From NCBI GenBank assembly GCA_021323535.1, contig JAJONO010000069.1:1-32080 (forward strand): a DNA stretch of 32,080 bases, in the 5' to 3' direction. Source of the stretch: Bacteroidota bacterium (GTDB lineage Bacteria; Bacteroidota; Bacteroidia; B-17B0; Aurantibacillaceae). The notes beneath the pieces are model-generated. The model was given only the letters and a program-made list of their open reading frames with translations. It had not been told where the DNA came from and did not search any database. The translations under genes were made by a program, and so were the position numbers. Below are positions 1-7,381 of this stretch, in pieces (the stretch's first letter is position 1; each line of letters starts with the position of its first letter).

Positions 1-572
1 GAGTTTCTTTCAAGACGAATCACCGCGCTTTTTACTTTTGGCGGCGGACTAAAAACATTTTCGTGAACAGTAAATAAATATTCTATTTTGTAAAATGCCT
101 GAAGCAATACGCTTAATATTCCGTAGGTTTTTGTTCCGGGTTTTTCGGCAATGCGCTGCGCCACTTCTTTCTGAAACATACCTACAACCAATTTTGCATC
201 ATGACGATGTTCCAATACTTTAAACATGATCTGGCTCGAAATATTGTAAGGAAAATTTCCGATCACGTTAAATTTTCCGGGAACGAATTCTTTCAGATCT
301 GCATCGAGAAAATCACAAAATTGTATCTTCTCTTTTTTATCAGGATACTGTTCCTTTAAATAATCGATAGATTCCTGGTCAATGTCCAGCGCAAAAAAAT
401 CTGGAATTTCGTTAATGAGATATTTTGTAAGAACACCTGTACCCGGACCAATTTCGAGAACCGCGGTTTCCTTATCTTTTTCAAGCAAAGAATTTACAAT
501 GCGTTTTGCAATATTTTCGTCGCACAAAAAATGCTGACCTAAATGTTTCTTCGCTCTTACCGGTTGCGCCAT
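1..572 (-). CDS. rsmA: 16S rRNA dimethyladenosine transferase RsmA (KsgA), partial, C-terminus off the left edge
   Basis: Reading the minus strand from 572 gives [16 protein letters not shown], the family N-terminus, then the SAM-binding motif [10 protein letters not shown], the catalytic-type motif [11 protein letters not shown] (the usual N-L/F-P-Y motif) and, near the window edge, [14 protein letters not shown]. About 190 of the roughly 260-270 residues usual for the family are visible; no stop occurs before base 1. The enzyme dimethylates two adjacent adenines near the 3' end of 16S rRNA during small-subunit maturation, using S-adenosylmethionine. An in-frame ATG at 590 would add six residues (MATFAA), but it would leave only 18 bp to the divergent gene at 609, so the start at 572 is preferred; this choice is not certain. 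Identification is firm from the motifs. Confidence 0.95.
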   Translation of the reverse strand, partial: MAQPVRAKKHLGQHFLCDENIAKRIVNSLLEKDKETAVLEIGPGTGVLTKYLINEIPDFFALDIDQESIDYLKEQYPDKKEKIQFCDFLDADLKEFVPGKFNVIGNFPYNISSQIMFKVLEHRHDAKLVVGMFQKEVAQRIAEKPGTKTYGILSVLLQAFYKIEYLFTVHENVFSPPPKVKSAVIRLERN

Positions 573-597
573 CGCTGCAAATGTCGCCATTTTTATT

Positions 598-605
598 TAC
601 ATTTG
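598..605 (+). promoter_or_regulatory. Candidate Bacteroidota -7 box (TACATTTG)
   Basis: TACATTTG matches the Bacteroidota -7 consensus TAnnTTTG exactly and ends three bases before the ATG at 609. No clear -33 TTTG is seen at the usual distance. If used, the transcript would be leaderless or nearly so. Confidence 0.35.
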
Positions 606-608
606 ATT

Positions 609-1631
609 ATGAGGTGTTTTTATTACTTCACTTTGTTTTTTATCGTGTCCATGTTCAGTAAAGCGCAGGCTTACACTGTAAAATCTGATTCTGTTCCCGT
701 TCTAAAGGGTGCAAGTATTCGCGGCATGTCAGTAGTTGATGATTCTGTGGCGTGGATAAGCGGCAATAAAGGAACCGTTGCGCGTACACTGGACGGAGGA
801 AAAACCTGGGAAAAATTAGCTGTTCCAGGTTATGAGAAAAGCGATTTCAGAAGCATTGAGGCTTTCGATAAAAACTTTGCTTATATAGCAGGAACAACCG
901 ATCCGGCCGTTGTTCTCATCACCAGGGATGGAGGAAAAACCTGGAAAGGACCGTTGTGGTTTGGTATAGAAGGAAAAACATTCTTCGATGCGATTTGTTG
1001 TTGGGATCGAAGCCATTTTATTATCATTTCAGATCCTATTAATGAATTATTTATTGTCCCAAGAATACTCGACGGAAAACCGTTATTTCCTGACACCAAT
1101 GATTTAAAATCTACGCCGGGAGAATCATGTTTCGCAGCAAGTGGAACCTGTTTAAGAATTGATAAAAGAGGAAGAGCATGGTTCGTAACCGGAGGAAGCA
1201 AATCACGATTGTTTTATAGTCGTAATTACGGTAAGAATTGGATCAACTTCGATATTCCAGTCATTTCCGGAAAATCGTCACAAGGAGCATTTTCCATAGC
1301 GTTTTCCGACGATAAAAACGCCGTTGTTGTAGGCGGAGATTATACCGATGCAAAATCCACAGCAAAAAATTGCGTTATCACTTCTAATGGTGGCTCAAAA
1401 TGGAAATCACCTGAAATTCCTCCTGGAGGTTATCGTTCCTGCGTTGAATATATTTCGGGAAAAACATTTATCTGTACAGGAACAACTGGCAGCGACGTTA
1501 CTTTTGATCATGGTAAAACCTGGAAGAATTTCGACACGAATAATTTTAACGTGGTGCGTAAAGCGAAGAAAGGGAAATTGATTTTGATAGCGGGAGATAA
1601 AGGGAAGGTGGGGATTGTAACAGTACAGTAA
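609..1631 (+). CDS. Secreted Asp-box (BNR/YCF48-like) beta-propeller protein
   Basis: The 340-residue product starts MRCFYYFTLFFIVSMFSKAQA, a Sec signal peptide probably cut after AQA. The longer frame opening at 543 was not used because it overlaps rsmA and puts a charged stretch ahead of the signal peptide. At least five Asp-box-like turns are visible (LDGGKTWEKL, TRDGGKTWKGP, SRNYGKNWINF, TSNGGSKWKSP, TFDHGKTWKNF), the hallmark of sialidase-type and YCF48/HCF136-type propellers; such proteins are often annotated as 'oxidoreductase' or 'glycosyl hydrolase' without proof. There are no visible catalytic sialidase residues that I can assign, and no T9SS tail. It is probably a periplasmic or surface propeller that binds something unknown. 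It is divergent from rsmA and converges on prfB. Confidence 0.75.
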   Translation: MRCFYYFTLFFIVSMFSKAQAYTVKSDSVPVLKGASIRGMSVVDDSVAWISGNKGTVARTLDGGKTWEKLAVPGYEKSDFRSIEAFDKNFAYIAGTTDPAVVLITRDGGKTWKGPLWFGIEGKTFFDAICCWDRSHFIIISDPINELFIVPRILDGKPLFPDTNDLKSTPGESCFAASGTCLRIDKRGRAWFVTGGSKSRLFYSRNYGKNWINFDIPVISGKSSQGAFSIAFSDDKNAVVVGGDYTDAKSTAKNCVITSNGGSKWKSPEIPPGGYRSCVEYISGKTFICTGTTGSDVTFDHGKTWKNFDTNNFNVVRKAKKGKLILIAGDKGKVGIVTVQ

Positions 1632-1816
1632 TTTACATTCAACCCTTGGTTTTTATAGATAGCTTAGTTATTTAATATTGAATCCCTTCAGGATTCTTTG
1701 AAACTAAGAAAATTACCAATAACAATAAATTCCATCAAAGAAGTCCGAAGGACTTCAACGTGAATAGCCCAAATTCATTTGGGCGTAACAACTACAACGT
1801 GGTTGAATGTGAATTA
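1629..1816. repeat. Palindrome-rich unit with terminal inverted repeats (MITE-like or bidirectional 3' unit)
   Basis: The 16-base ends are inverted copies with one mismatch: taatttacattcaacc at 1629-1644 and ggttgaatgtgaatta at 1801-1816. Inside are three separate small hairpins: GAATCC/GGATTC (1680-1696), AAGTCC/GGACTT (1741-1755) and GCCCAAAT/ATTTGGGC (1767-1784). The terminal repeats contain the stop codons of both flanking convergent genes. No transposase is encoded. It could be a non-autonomous mobile unit, or a 3'-end stabiliser/terminator for both genes. Confidence 0.6.
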
Positions 1817-2921
1817 CGAAGTCTTCGACGTATGCTTACCGCCCGTCTGCATCAGATACGCTTTAATGAGTTCGTCAAGGTCTCCATCCAGAACGCCTTC
1901 AGCATCGGTAATCTTTAATTCGGTACGAACGTCGTTTACCATTTTATAGGGATGTAAAACATAGCTTCGGATCTGTGAACCCCATTCTATTTTCATCTTT
2001 CCTTCTTCAATGGCCGCTTTGCTTTCATTACGTTTACGCATTTCGAGTTCGTATAACTGCGAACGTAACATTTGTAAGGCGCGCTCACGGTTGCCATGTT
2101 GCGAACGTTCGATCTGGCACACTACAACAATTCCTGATGGCTTATGTAACATCTGAACTTTGGTCTCAACTTTATTTACGTTTTGTCCGCCCGCGCCACC
2201 ACTTCGCGAAGTAGAAACTTCGAGATCGCTTGGTTTGATATCAATTTCTATGGTATCATCAACGATAGGATAAACATATACAGAAGCAAAACTGGTATGG
2301 CGTTTTGCGTTGGAATCAAAAGGACTGATTCGCACCAAACGGTGAACACCATTTTCGCCTTTTAGAAATCCGTAAGCAAATTCACCTTCAATTTGTAAGG
2401 AAACGGATTTTACGCCAGCTACGTCGCCAGCGTTAAAGTCAAGTTCTGAAACCTTAAAGCCTTGTTTATCGGCCCACATGGTGTACATACGCATAAGCAT
2501 TCCGGCCCAGTCGCAGCTTTCAGTTCCGCCAGCGCCGGAGTTAATCTGTAGCACACAATTAAAGCGGTCTTCTTCGCCACGTAACATGTTTTTAAATTCG
2601 ATCTCGTCGAGTTTTTTCAAACAGTTCTGGTATTCGGTTTCGGTTTCTTCTTCGGTGGCATCGCCGCTTTTAAAAAAATCGTAAAGCGTGTTAACATCGT
2701 CAATCATACGACTGAGTTCGTCATAAGAAACGGTCCAGCTCTTAAGCTGTTTTACTTCATTCAGAATTTTTTCGGCTTTTTTTGGATCGTCCCAGAATTT
2801 GGGATCGAGTGTTTTTTCTTCTAACTGTTCAAGGTCGTGTTTCTTCCTATCATAGTCAAAGAAACCCCCTTAACGCGAGGCAACGCTCATTGAGATCTTT
2901 TAATTGGTCATTTGTAAACAT
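1814..2921 (-). CDS. prfB: Peptide chain release factor 2 (RF2), with programmed +1 frameshift
   Basis: The gene starts at ATG 2921 ([20 protein letters not shown]), reads 21 codons to CTT, meets TGA at 2858-2856 and continues in the +1 frame as [14 protein letters not shown] through to the stop at 1814, giving about 368 residues, the normal RF2 length. The stop-recognition tripeptide SPF ([12 protein letters not shown]) and the catalytic GGQ loop ([13 protein letters not shown]) are both present. RF2 releases peptides at UGA and UAA; ribosomes that stall at the in-frame UGA when RF2 is scarce shift frame, so the protein controls its own level. A reading that begins at the internal Met at 2707 (297 residues) would lose the first domain and is an artefact of the frameshift. 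It lies 38 bp downstream of the HTTM-like gene and has its own -7-like box in that gap. Confidence 0.97.
2855..2873 (-). promoter_or_regulatory. prfB: RF2 programmed +1 frameshift site
   Basis: Read on the minus strand the site is TTAAGGGGGTTTCTTTGAC: a Shine-Dalgarno-like AGGGGG, three bases, then the slippery CTT followed by TGA and C. This is the classical prfB arrangement, with the poor-context stop UGAC. The CTT is at 2861-2859 and TGA at 2858-2856. Confidence 0.95.
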
Positions 2922-2925
2922 GGCA

Positions 2926-2933
2926 CAAAGATA
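2926..2933 (-). promoter_or_regulatory. Candidate -7 box (TATCTTTG) for prfB
   Basis: On the minus strand TATCTTTG matches TAnnTTTG exactly, four bases before the prfB ATG at 2921. It sits in the 38-bp gap after the HTTM-like gene. A -33 element is not obvious. Confidence 0.4.
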
Positions 2934-2959
2934 TGGAATCAAACGTCATTAAAAAAAAT

Positions 2960-3796
2960 TTAAGAAGATTTAGCGTAGGGCCAGAAGAAAATGTAGCCAA
3001 TAAGCATTACAAGTCCGAAGGTGAAAAGCCCCATCCCCAGGGCAATATAGAGGTGAATAATAATTCCAAAAATAATCAGGGGTTTTTTGATCTTAGAGAA
3101 CCAGATGAGCACCGGAAACAGCAACTGATAGAACATGACTACATACGTAAGGAGATTGGCCAGTGCTGAATCTTTCGAAAAACGGAAATGCGAATACAGG
3201 CTGAAATGATCCACTTGTGAGACCATGGAAACCGCGCTGCCACTCATCCAGGTTTCGTCCATCAGTTTAGTAATTCCTGATACGAAATACACAAAACATA
3301 TCTGTGTAATAATAGCAATAGCCCCCAGATTATGCAGGCAGATCCGTATCTCATTAAATACAGACTTTTTTACTTCATGATTTCCGTTTATGAAACAATT
3401 AAAAAATAAGAGTTGGTTCAAAAGAAAATCACCGCCGGTAAGAGTAGGATAAAACTTATTGTGAAGATTAAGTACCAGGAACCAGAGCACCAGATCATAA
3501 AGATAGGGGAGCACAATTGGTGTAAGATTAACAATGCATAACAAGATGACCGAAATAATAACAAGCACACAAACCAAATCTGTGTTGTAGGTATGAAGTA
3601 AATACGCAAAGTCCTTAAATGTACCAATGTTGTAAGGTTTGGAATAGATTATAGATTTTTCGCCAATAAGTAATGAGAAATTGCAGAGCCAGTAAATACA
3701 TTTGAGAATAACAAAAGCGTGGATGCAATATTTAAAAAGCCGCGAAGCCTTCTTAAAATTAAAATCAGAAAAAAAATATGAAACCAGCGGATACAA
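2960..3796 (-). CDS. HTTM-domain-like integral membrane protein
   Basis: The product is strongly hydrophobic with about six to seven predicted membrane segments. The stretches TLTGGDFLLNQLLFFNCF and QICFVYFVSGITKLMDETWM...GSAV resemble the HTTM family (relatives of the N-terminal membrane part of vitamin K-dependent gamma-carboxylase), where a GGD motif and an 'YF.SG..KL....W..G.AV' motif are typical. The carboxylase's soluble domain is absent. The function of bacterial HTTM proteins is largely unknown. The only ATG is at 3892, but that start would run 44 bp into the divergent gene at 3849, so I prefer TTG at 3796 (278 residues), which puts a short N-terminus before the first membrane segment; the start is uncertain. 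Gene is upstream of prfB on the same strand. Confidence 0.6.
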   Translation of the reverse strand: MYPLVSYFFSDFNFKKASRLFKYCIHAFVILKCIYWLCNFSLLIGEKSIIYSKPYNIGTFKDFAYLLHTYNTDLVCVLVIISVILLCIVNLTPIVLPYLYDLVLWFLVLNLHNKFYPTLTGGDFLLNQLLFFNCFINGNHEVKKSVFNEIRICLHNLGAIAIITQICFVYFVSGITKLMDETWMSGSAVSMVSQVDHFSLYSHFRFSKDSALANLLTYVVMFYQLLFPVLIWFSKIKKPLIIFGIIIHLYIALGMGLFTFGLVMLIGYIFFWPYAKSS

Positions 3797-3848
3797 TAAC
3801 TTATATTTAAAAGATAAATTTAGATGTTTATTTTTATAAACAGTAGAA

Positions 3849-5090
3849 ATGCAGTTTTTAAAAGGAAAGGCGGGATATATTTTACTGGTCATACTGGCTA
3901 CGAGCTGGTGCTATATCGAAAGCTTTGATAAAGGCGACTTCTATATTTTTCTTTCGGCGGCGAACGACCTTAACGGAACACAAAATATTTTTGAGAATAA
4001 GTATGTAGATGGTTATCACTATTATTATTCAGTTCTTTTCGCGTTAATTCTTAAACCCCTTGTGTGGCTGCCTTTTTTCTGGGTAAAATTCTGCTGGTTG
4101 TTGTTGAATGTGTTTCTTTATTTTAAACTTTTTCAGTTACTATTAAGATCAGAGTTGGTTCAGAGAATGGAAGAAAAGCAAAAATGGATCTTTCTCCTTG
4201 TAATATTCGTATTCTCGCTGAGGTTTTTGCGGGATAATATTCATACCGCGCAAATCACCATTCTTATTTTATGGAGCTGTGTTTATGGATTGTATTACAT
4301 TTCAAAGGATAAGCCTGCATTAGGAGCGTTGATCCTCTGTATAGGCATTAACATTAAATTGCTTCCCATTGTTTTTCTACCGTATCTGTTATATCGCGGT
4401 AATTTCAAAGCGTTATTCTACACCTTATCTTTTTACTGCCTCTTTCTGTTTCTTCCTTCTGTGTTTATTGGTCATGAGTATAACATGAGCCTTTTAAAAA
4501 CCTGGCTGCACCTGATCAATCCAACTAATCAGAATCACGTATTAGATGTTGATGAACGAAGTTTTCACGGACTTTCCACTTTACTTTCCACCTTACTGGT
4601 AAAAGATGTTCCCGATCTTTACGCGATGAATATCAGGCGCAACATTGCCGATGTGCCTCTTGCCACATTATCGTTAATACTTTTAATAGTTCGCTTAATA
4701 TTGGTATCTGTTACATTATATTTTCTCCGTTGGAGCTGGTTCAAAAAAGCGAAGAGTAAATGGCAGCAATGTATTGAGATCAGTTACATTCTCTATGTAA
4801 TTCCTCTCATCTTCCCGCATCAGCAACATTATGCTTTTTTATTCTGTATGCCGGCCGTTTGCTGTATCTGTTATTACCTGTTTATGTCGCAGATGAACAC
4901 CTCTTCAAGAAAAATCTACATCGCCTTTCTTGCAATATCTTTTCTCTGTTTCAATCTCAAAATTTTAGTGGGAGAATTCAATAACTATTACGAGCATTTT
5001 AAAATACTCACTTACGGAGCCTTACTTCTCATCCCTCTGATGATAATGGTCTGGAAAAATTCCCGGAAAGAAAATCTATTTGTTCTTTAA
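3849..5090 (+). CDS. GT87/DUF2029-like polytopic membrane glycosyltransferase
   Basis: The 413-residue protein has about ten hydrophobic segments. An acidic pair after the first segment (FDKGDFYIFLSAANDL) matches the position of the catalytic Asp in GT-C enzymes, and the region KPALGALILCIGINIKLLPIVFLPYLL is typical of the GT87 (DUF2029) family, which includes polyprenyl-phosphate-dependent mannosyltransferases. It would transfer a sugar from a lipid carrier at the outer face of the inner membrane; the acceptor is unknown. It is divergent from the HTTM-like gene and its last 15 bases overlap the 3' end of the convergent adhesin gene. The family call is from pattern memory, not from a search. 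Confidence 0.65.
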   Translation: MQFLKGKAGYILLVILATSWCYIESFDKGDFYIFLSAANDLNGTQNIFENKYVDGYHYYYSVLFALILKPLVWLPFFWVKFCWLLLNVFLYFKLFQLLLRSELVQRMEEKQKWIFLLVIFVFSLRFLRDNIHTAQITILILWSCVYGLYYISKDKPALGALILCIGINIKLLPIVFLPYLLYRGNFKALFYTLSFYCLFLFLPSVFIGHEYNMSLLKTWLHLINPTNQNHVLDVDERSFHGLSTLLSTLLVKDVPDLYAMNIRRNIADVPLATLSLILLIVRLILVSVTLYFLRWSWFKKAKSKWQQCIEISYILYVIPLIFPHQQHYAFLFCMPAVCCICYYLFMSQMNTSSRKIYIAFLAISFLCFNLKILVGEFNNYYEHFKILTYGALLLIPLMIMVWKNSRKENLFVL

Positions 5091-7247
5091 GAGAGTAACA
5101 TGTCCGAAGTGGACCTCATCTTTTAGCGTTACCTCATTCTTAAAGGCAACGCGCCAGGCGTAAACACCTTCCTGGCATTCGTATCCACGGTAAAACCCGT
5201 TCCAGCCTTCCTTGCTGTCTTGTGTACTGAAGATCTTTTCTCCCCAACGTGAGTAAACATCAAATTCAAAATCTATCACACCAATTGTCACTGGCATAAA
5301 AATATCATTTCGGCCATCTTCATCCGGCGTAAAGGTATTCGGTATCCAGAACCTGAATTCAGGGAGGATCTGTATCGTTTGCCTCATAGTATCCATGCAG
5401 CCAAACGGGTTGGTAACAACCTGTGTAATCAGGTAATCGCCATACTTTTCATAAATATGAATATCGCTGGCATAAGGAGTTCCAGTTCCGTCGCCGAAAT
5501 TATATTCCCATTTGTTTACATCCAGGCTGGCTTTATTGGTGAATGTAATTTCAGGATCAAAAATGGTAGTGGTTTGTGGTGTTACTGAAAAACCCGCTTT
5601 TGGTACAATGTTTACCGTTATGTTATTTACAGTTGCCACGCTTGTATCAACACACACACCACTTGTTGTTGCAATAAGTGTTGCCGAATATACACCGGCC
5701 GGACTAAATTCCTGTATGGGTTGAAACGCGGTTGATGTAGTTTCATTGCTGAAGATCCATTGATACGTTAAAGGAAGATCGCTGCTGCTGCCGTTACTGA
5801 AAGCCACTTTGGCCGGATCACACAAGGCTACCGGAAGATTGTTGATCTTCGCAATCGGTGGTTTAAGAACACGAACAGTATCAATGAACGAATCAATACA
5901 GGTAAACTGTTTGACGATAAGCGTTACAAAATATTTTCCCGGCTGGCCGTAAGAAATTCCTGTTGGATTTTTAACCGTGGATGTGCTTGGCGTTGCTGTA
6001 GCACCAAAGCTCCAGTTGAAAGTTGCAGATGGAACATGTGACCCCTGAGTAGAAAATGTAAACGCGTTCCCTTTAAAACATTGCTTACTTACAGGAGGAA
6101 AATTAATATTGAGTTGAGGATAAACATAAATTGTATCCATTAATGTGTCGCTGCAAGGGCTCCCCGGATTCACGATTAATGTTACAGTATATTTGCCAGT
6201 GTCCTGGTAGGTGTAAGTGGGGTTATTGGCCTTGGATGTATCGCTGTTAATTGCAGGCACTCCAAAATCCCAATGATAAGACAAAGGCACATTTCCAAAA
6301 CTCTGATTGGTAAAAGTGATGGTGCTTCCTTCGCACTGGCTATTCTGATCGGCATAAGCGCTCACAGCCTGAACAATGCATGACACCACATTAAATTGAA
6401 AATCCCTTAAGTGCGTCTGAATGAGAACACCGTTCCTGAATTCCTGAACACATACACCAACAACATACTGTCCCAGCATATTTGGTCTTCCTGAAAGTAC
6501 GCCTGTTGTAGGATCTATACTAAATGCAGGATTACTCGGAATAGGGTATGAGCCGCTGTATGGGGGCGACATATAATTTACATTCTGGTATGGCGGAGGC
6601 CCCGGCGGAACAAATGGTCCCGGCGTGCCGCCCTCAAACGGCGCGCAGAGTGAATATACCAGCTGATCGCCATCGGGATCAATCGCTTTATGATCGAAAG
6701 TGAAATGAACTTTATTGCAGATAAATATCGGCGGAAAATTCTGGTAACGCGGCGAGCTGTTGGCAACCACAACTTCCGGCCCCGGAACAAAAGAATAGTA
6801 GGTTCCACCCTGGTTGCTTGGAGAAACAAGATTGGCAATGGTGGCGTTTCTGCAGCAACGCTGATAAACTATATAATAACCACCGGTCTTTGGAGGAAGA
6901 TGAAGTGTATCAATGTAAAGGCCCTGTTCTACACAGATACCGCCCGGAGGCGTAATGCATGGGCTGTTAATAGTTGGAGGAATATTGGTTATTATCGGGG
7001 AGCCCATATCATAAGTGCTTACCAGAAGATTATCGGCGCCGGTGAAAATATAAAGAAGACATTGCGGACCTCCGTTAACCCCATCGAAAGGCGATTGTCC
7101 GTTAAAACAATCACGAAAAACTTTTAGAGTCACTTTGTAAGTGGAATCGTTAAGGCGATCGTAAAAAATTTCCCCTCCCACAATATGCGATGAAAATACG
7201 CGGAAACTAAAGCAAAGAAAAAGTGTAATATAAAAACCTTTTTTCAT
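5076..7247 (-). CDS. PKD-repeat surface protein with T9SS type B (gliding motility-associated) C-terminal domain, copy 1
   Basis: The 723 residues comprise a signal peptide (1-20, ending FSS before HIVGGE), an N-terminal region of about 270 residues with many cysteines and a cadherin-like stretch IDPDGDQLVYSL near 190-200, about four PKD-type beta domains (roughly 293-378, 380-462, 463-547, 548-628; see YHWDFG, YQWIFS, EYNFGDGTG), and a C-terminal domain from about 632 (FWIPNTFTPDEDGRNDIF, SRWGEKIFST, GWNGFYRG, GVYAWRV). That last domain is the CHU_C/TIGR04131-type signal that routes proteins through the type IX secretion system. It is probably an adhesin or matrix protein at the cell surface. 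It follows a close paralogue in tandem (134 bp apart). The TIGR04131 assignment is firm; the ligand is unknown. Confidence 0.88.
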   Translation of the reverse strand: MKKGFYITLFLCFSFRVFSSHIVGGEIFYDRLNDSTYKVTLKVFRDCFNGQSPFDGVNGGPQCLLYIFTGADNLLVSTYDMGSPIITNIPPTINSPCITPPGGICVEQGLYIDTLHLPPKTGGYYIVYQRCCRNATIANLVSPSNQGGTYYSFVPGPEVVVANSSPRYQNFPPIFICNKVHFTFDHKAIDPDGDQLVYSLCAPFEGGTPGPFVPPGPPPYQNVNYMSPPYSGSYPIPSNPAFSIDPTTGVLSGRPNMLGQYVVGVCVQEFRNGVLIQTHLRDFQFNVVSCIVQAVSAYADQNSQCEGSTITFTNQSFGNVPLSYHWDFGVPAINSDTSKANNPTYTYQDTGKYTVTLIVNPGSPCSDTLMDTIYVYPQLNINFPPVSKQCFKGNAFTFSTQGSHVPSATFNWSFGATATPSTSTVKNPTGISYGQPGKYFVTLIVKQFTCIDSFIDTVRVLKPPIAKINNLPVALCDPAKVAFSNGSSSDLPLTYQWIFSNETTSTAFQPIQEFSPAGVYSATLIATTSGVCVDTSVATVNNITVNIVPKAGFSVTPQTTTIFDPEITFTNKASLDVNKWEYNFGDGTGTPYASDIHIYEKYGDYLITQVVTNPFGCMDTMRQTIQILPEFRFWIPNTFTPDEDGRNDIFMPVTIGVIDFEFDVYSRWGEKIFSTQDSKEGWNGFYRGYECQEGVYAWRVAFKNEVTLKDEVHFGHVTLLKNK

Positions 7248-7294
7248 TGGGAAATTTACTCTAAAGTTACGAAAAAAGGGAAAGATACTTATTC

Positions 7295-7330
7295 GACTTT
7301 ATATCCGGTTGGTTTTTTACTACAATTGGT
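7295..7330 (-). promoter_or_regulatory. Conserved upstream block of adhesin copy 1
   Basis: The sequence here matches 9637-9671 upstream of the paralogue: actttatatccgg, six to seven bases that differ, gttttttac/gttttttag and a/taattgg. On the coding strand it reads CCAATT..., TAAAAAAC..., CCGGATATAAAGT. It lies about 50 bp before the start in each case, so it is a candidate shared promoter or operator; the -7 box itself may be TAACTTTA nearer the gene. Confidence 0.45.
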
Positions 7331-7381
7331 GTATAATTATTCACACCCGGATCGTTACAAGTGATTCTGCTCGCTGTAAAC

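Noticed and set aside
1975-2684. Plus-strand open frames within prfB
   Set aside because: They are antisense shadows of a highly conserved gene.
7248-7381. A separate small gene between the two adhesins
   Set aside because: No open frame with a credible start occurs; the gap holds the conserved upstream block only.
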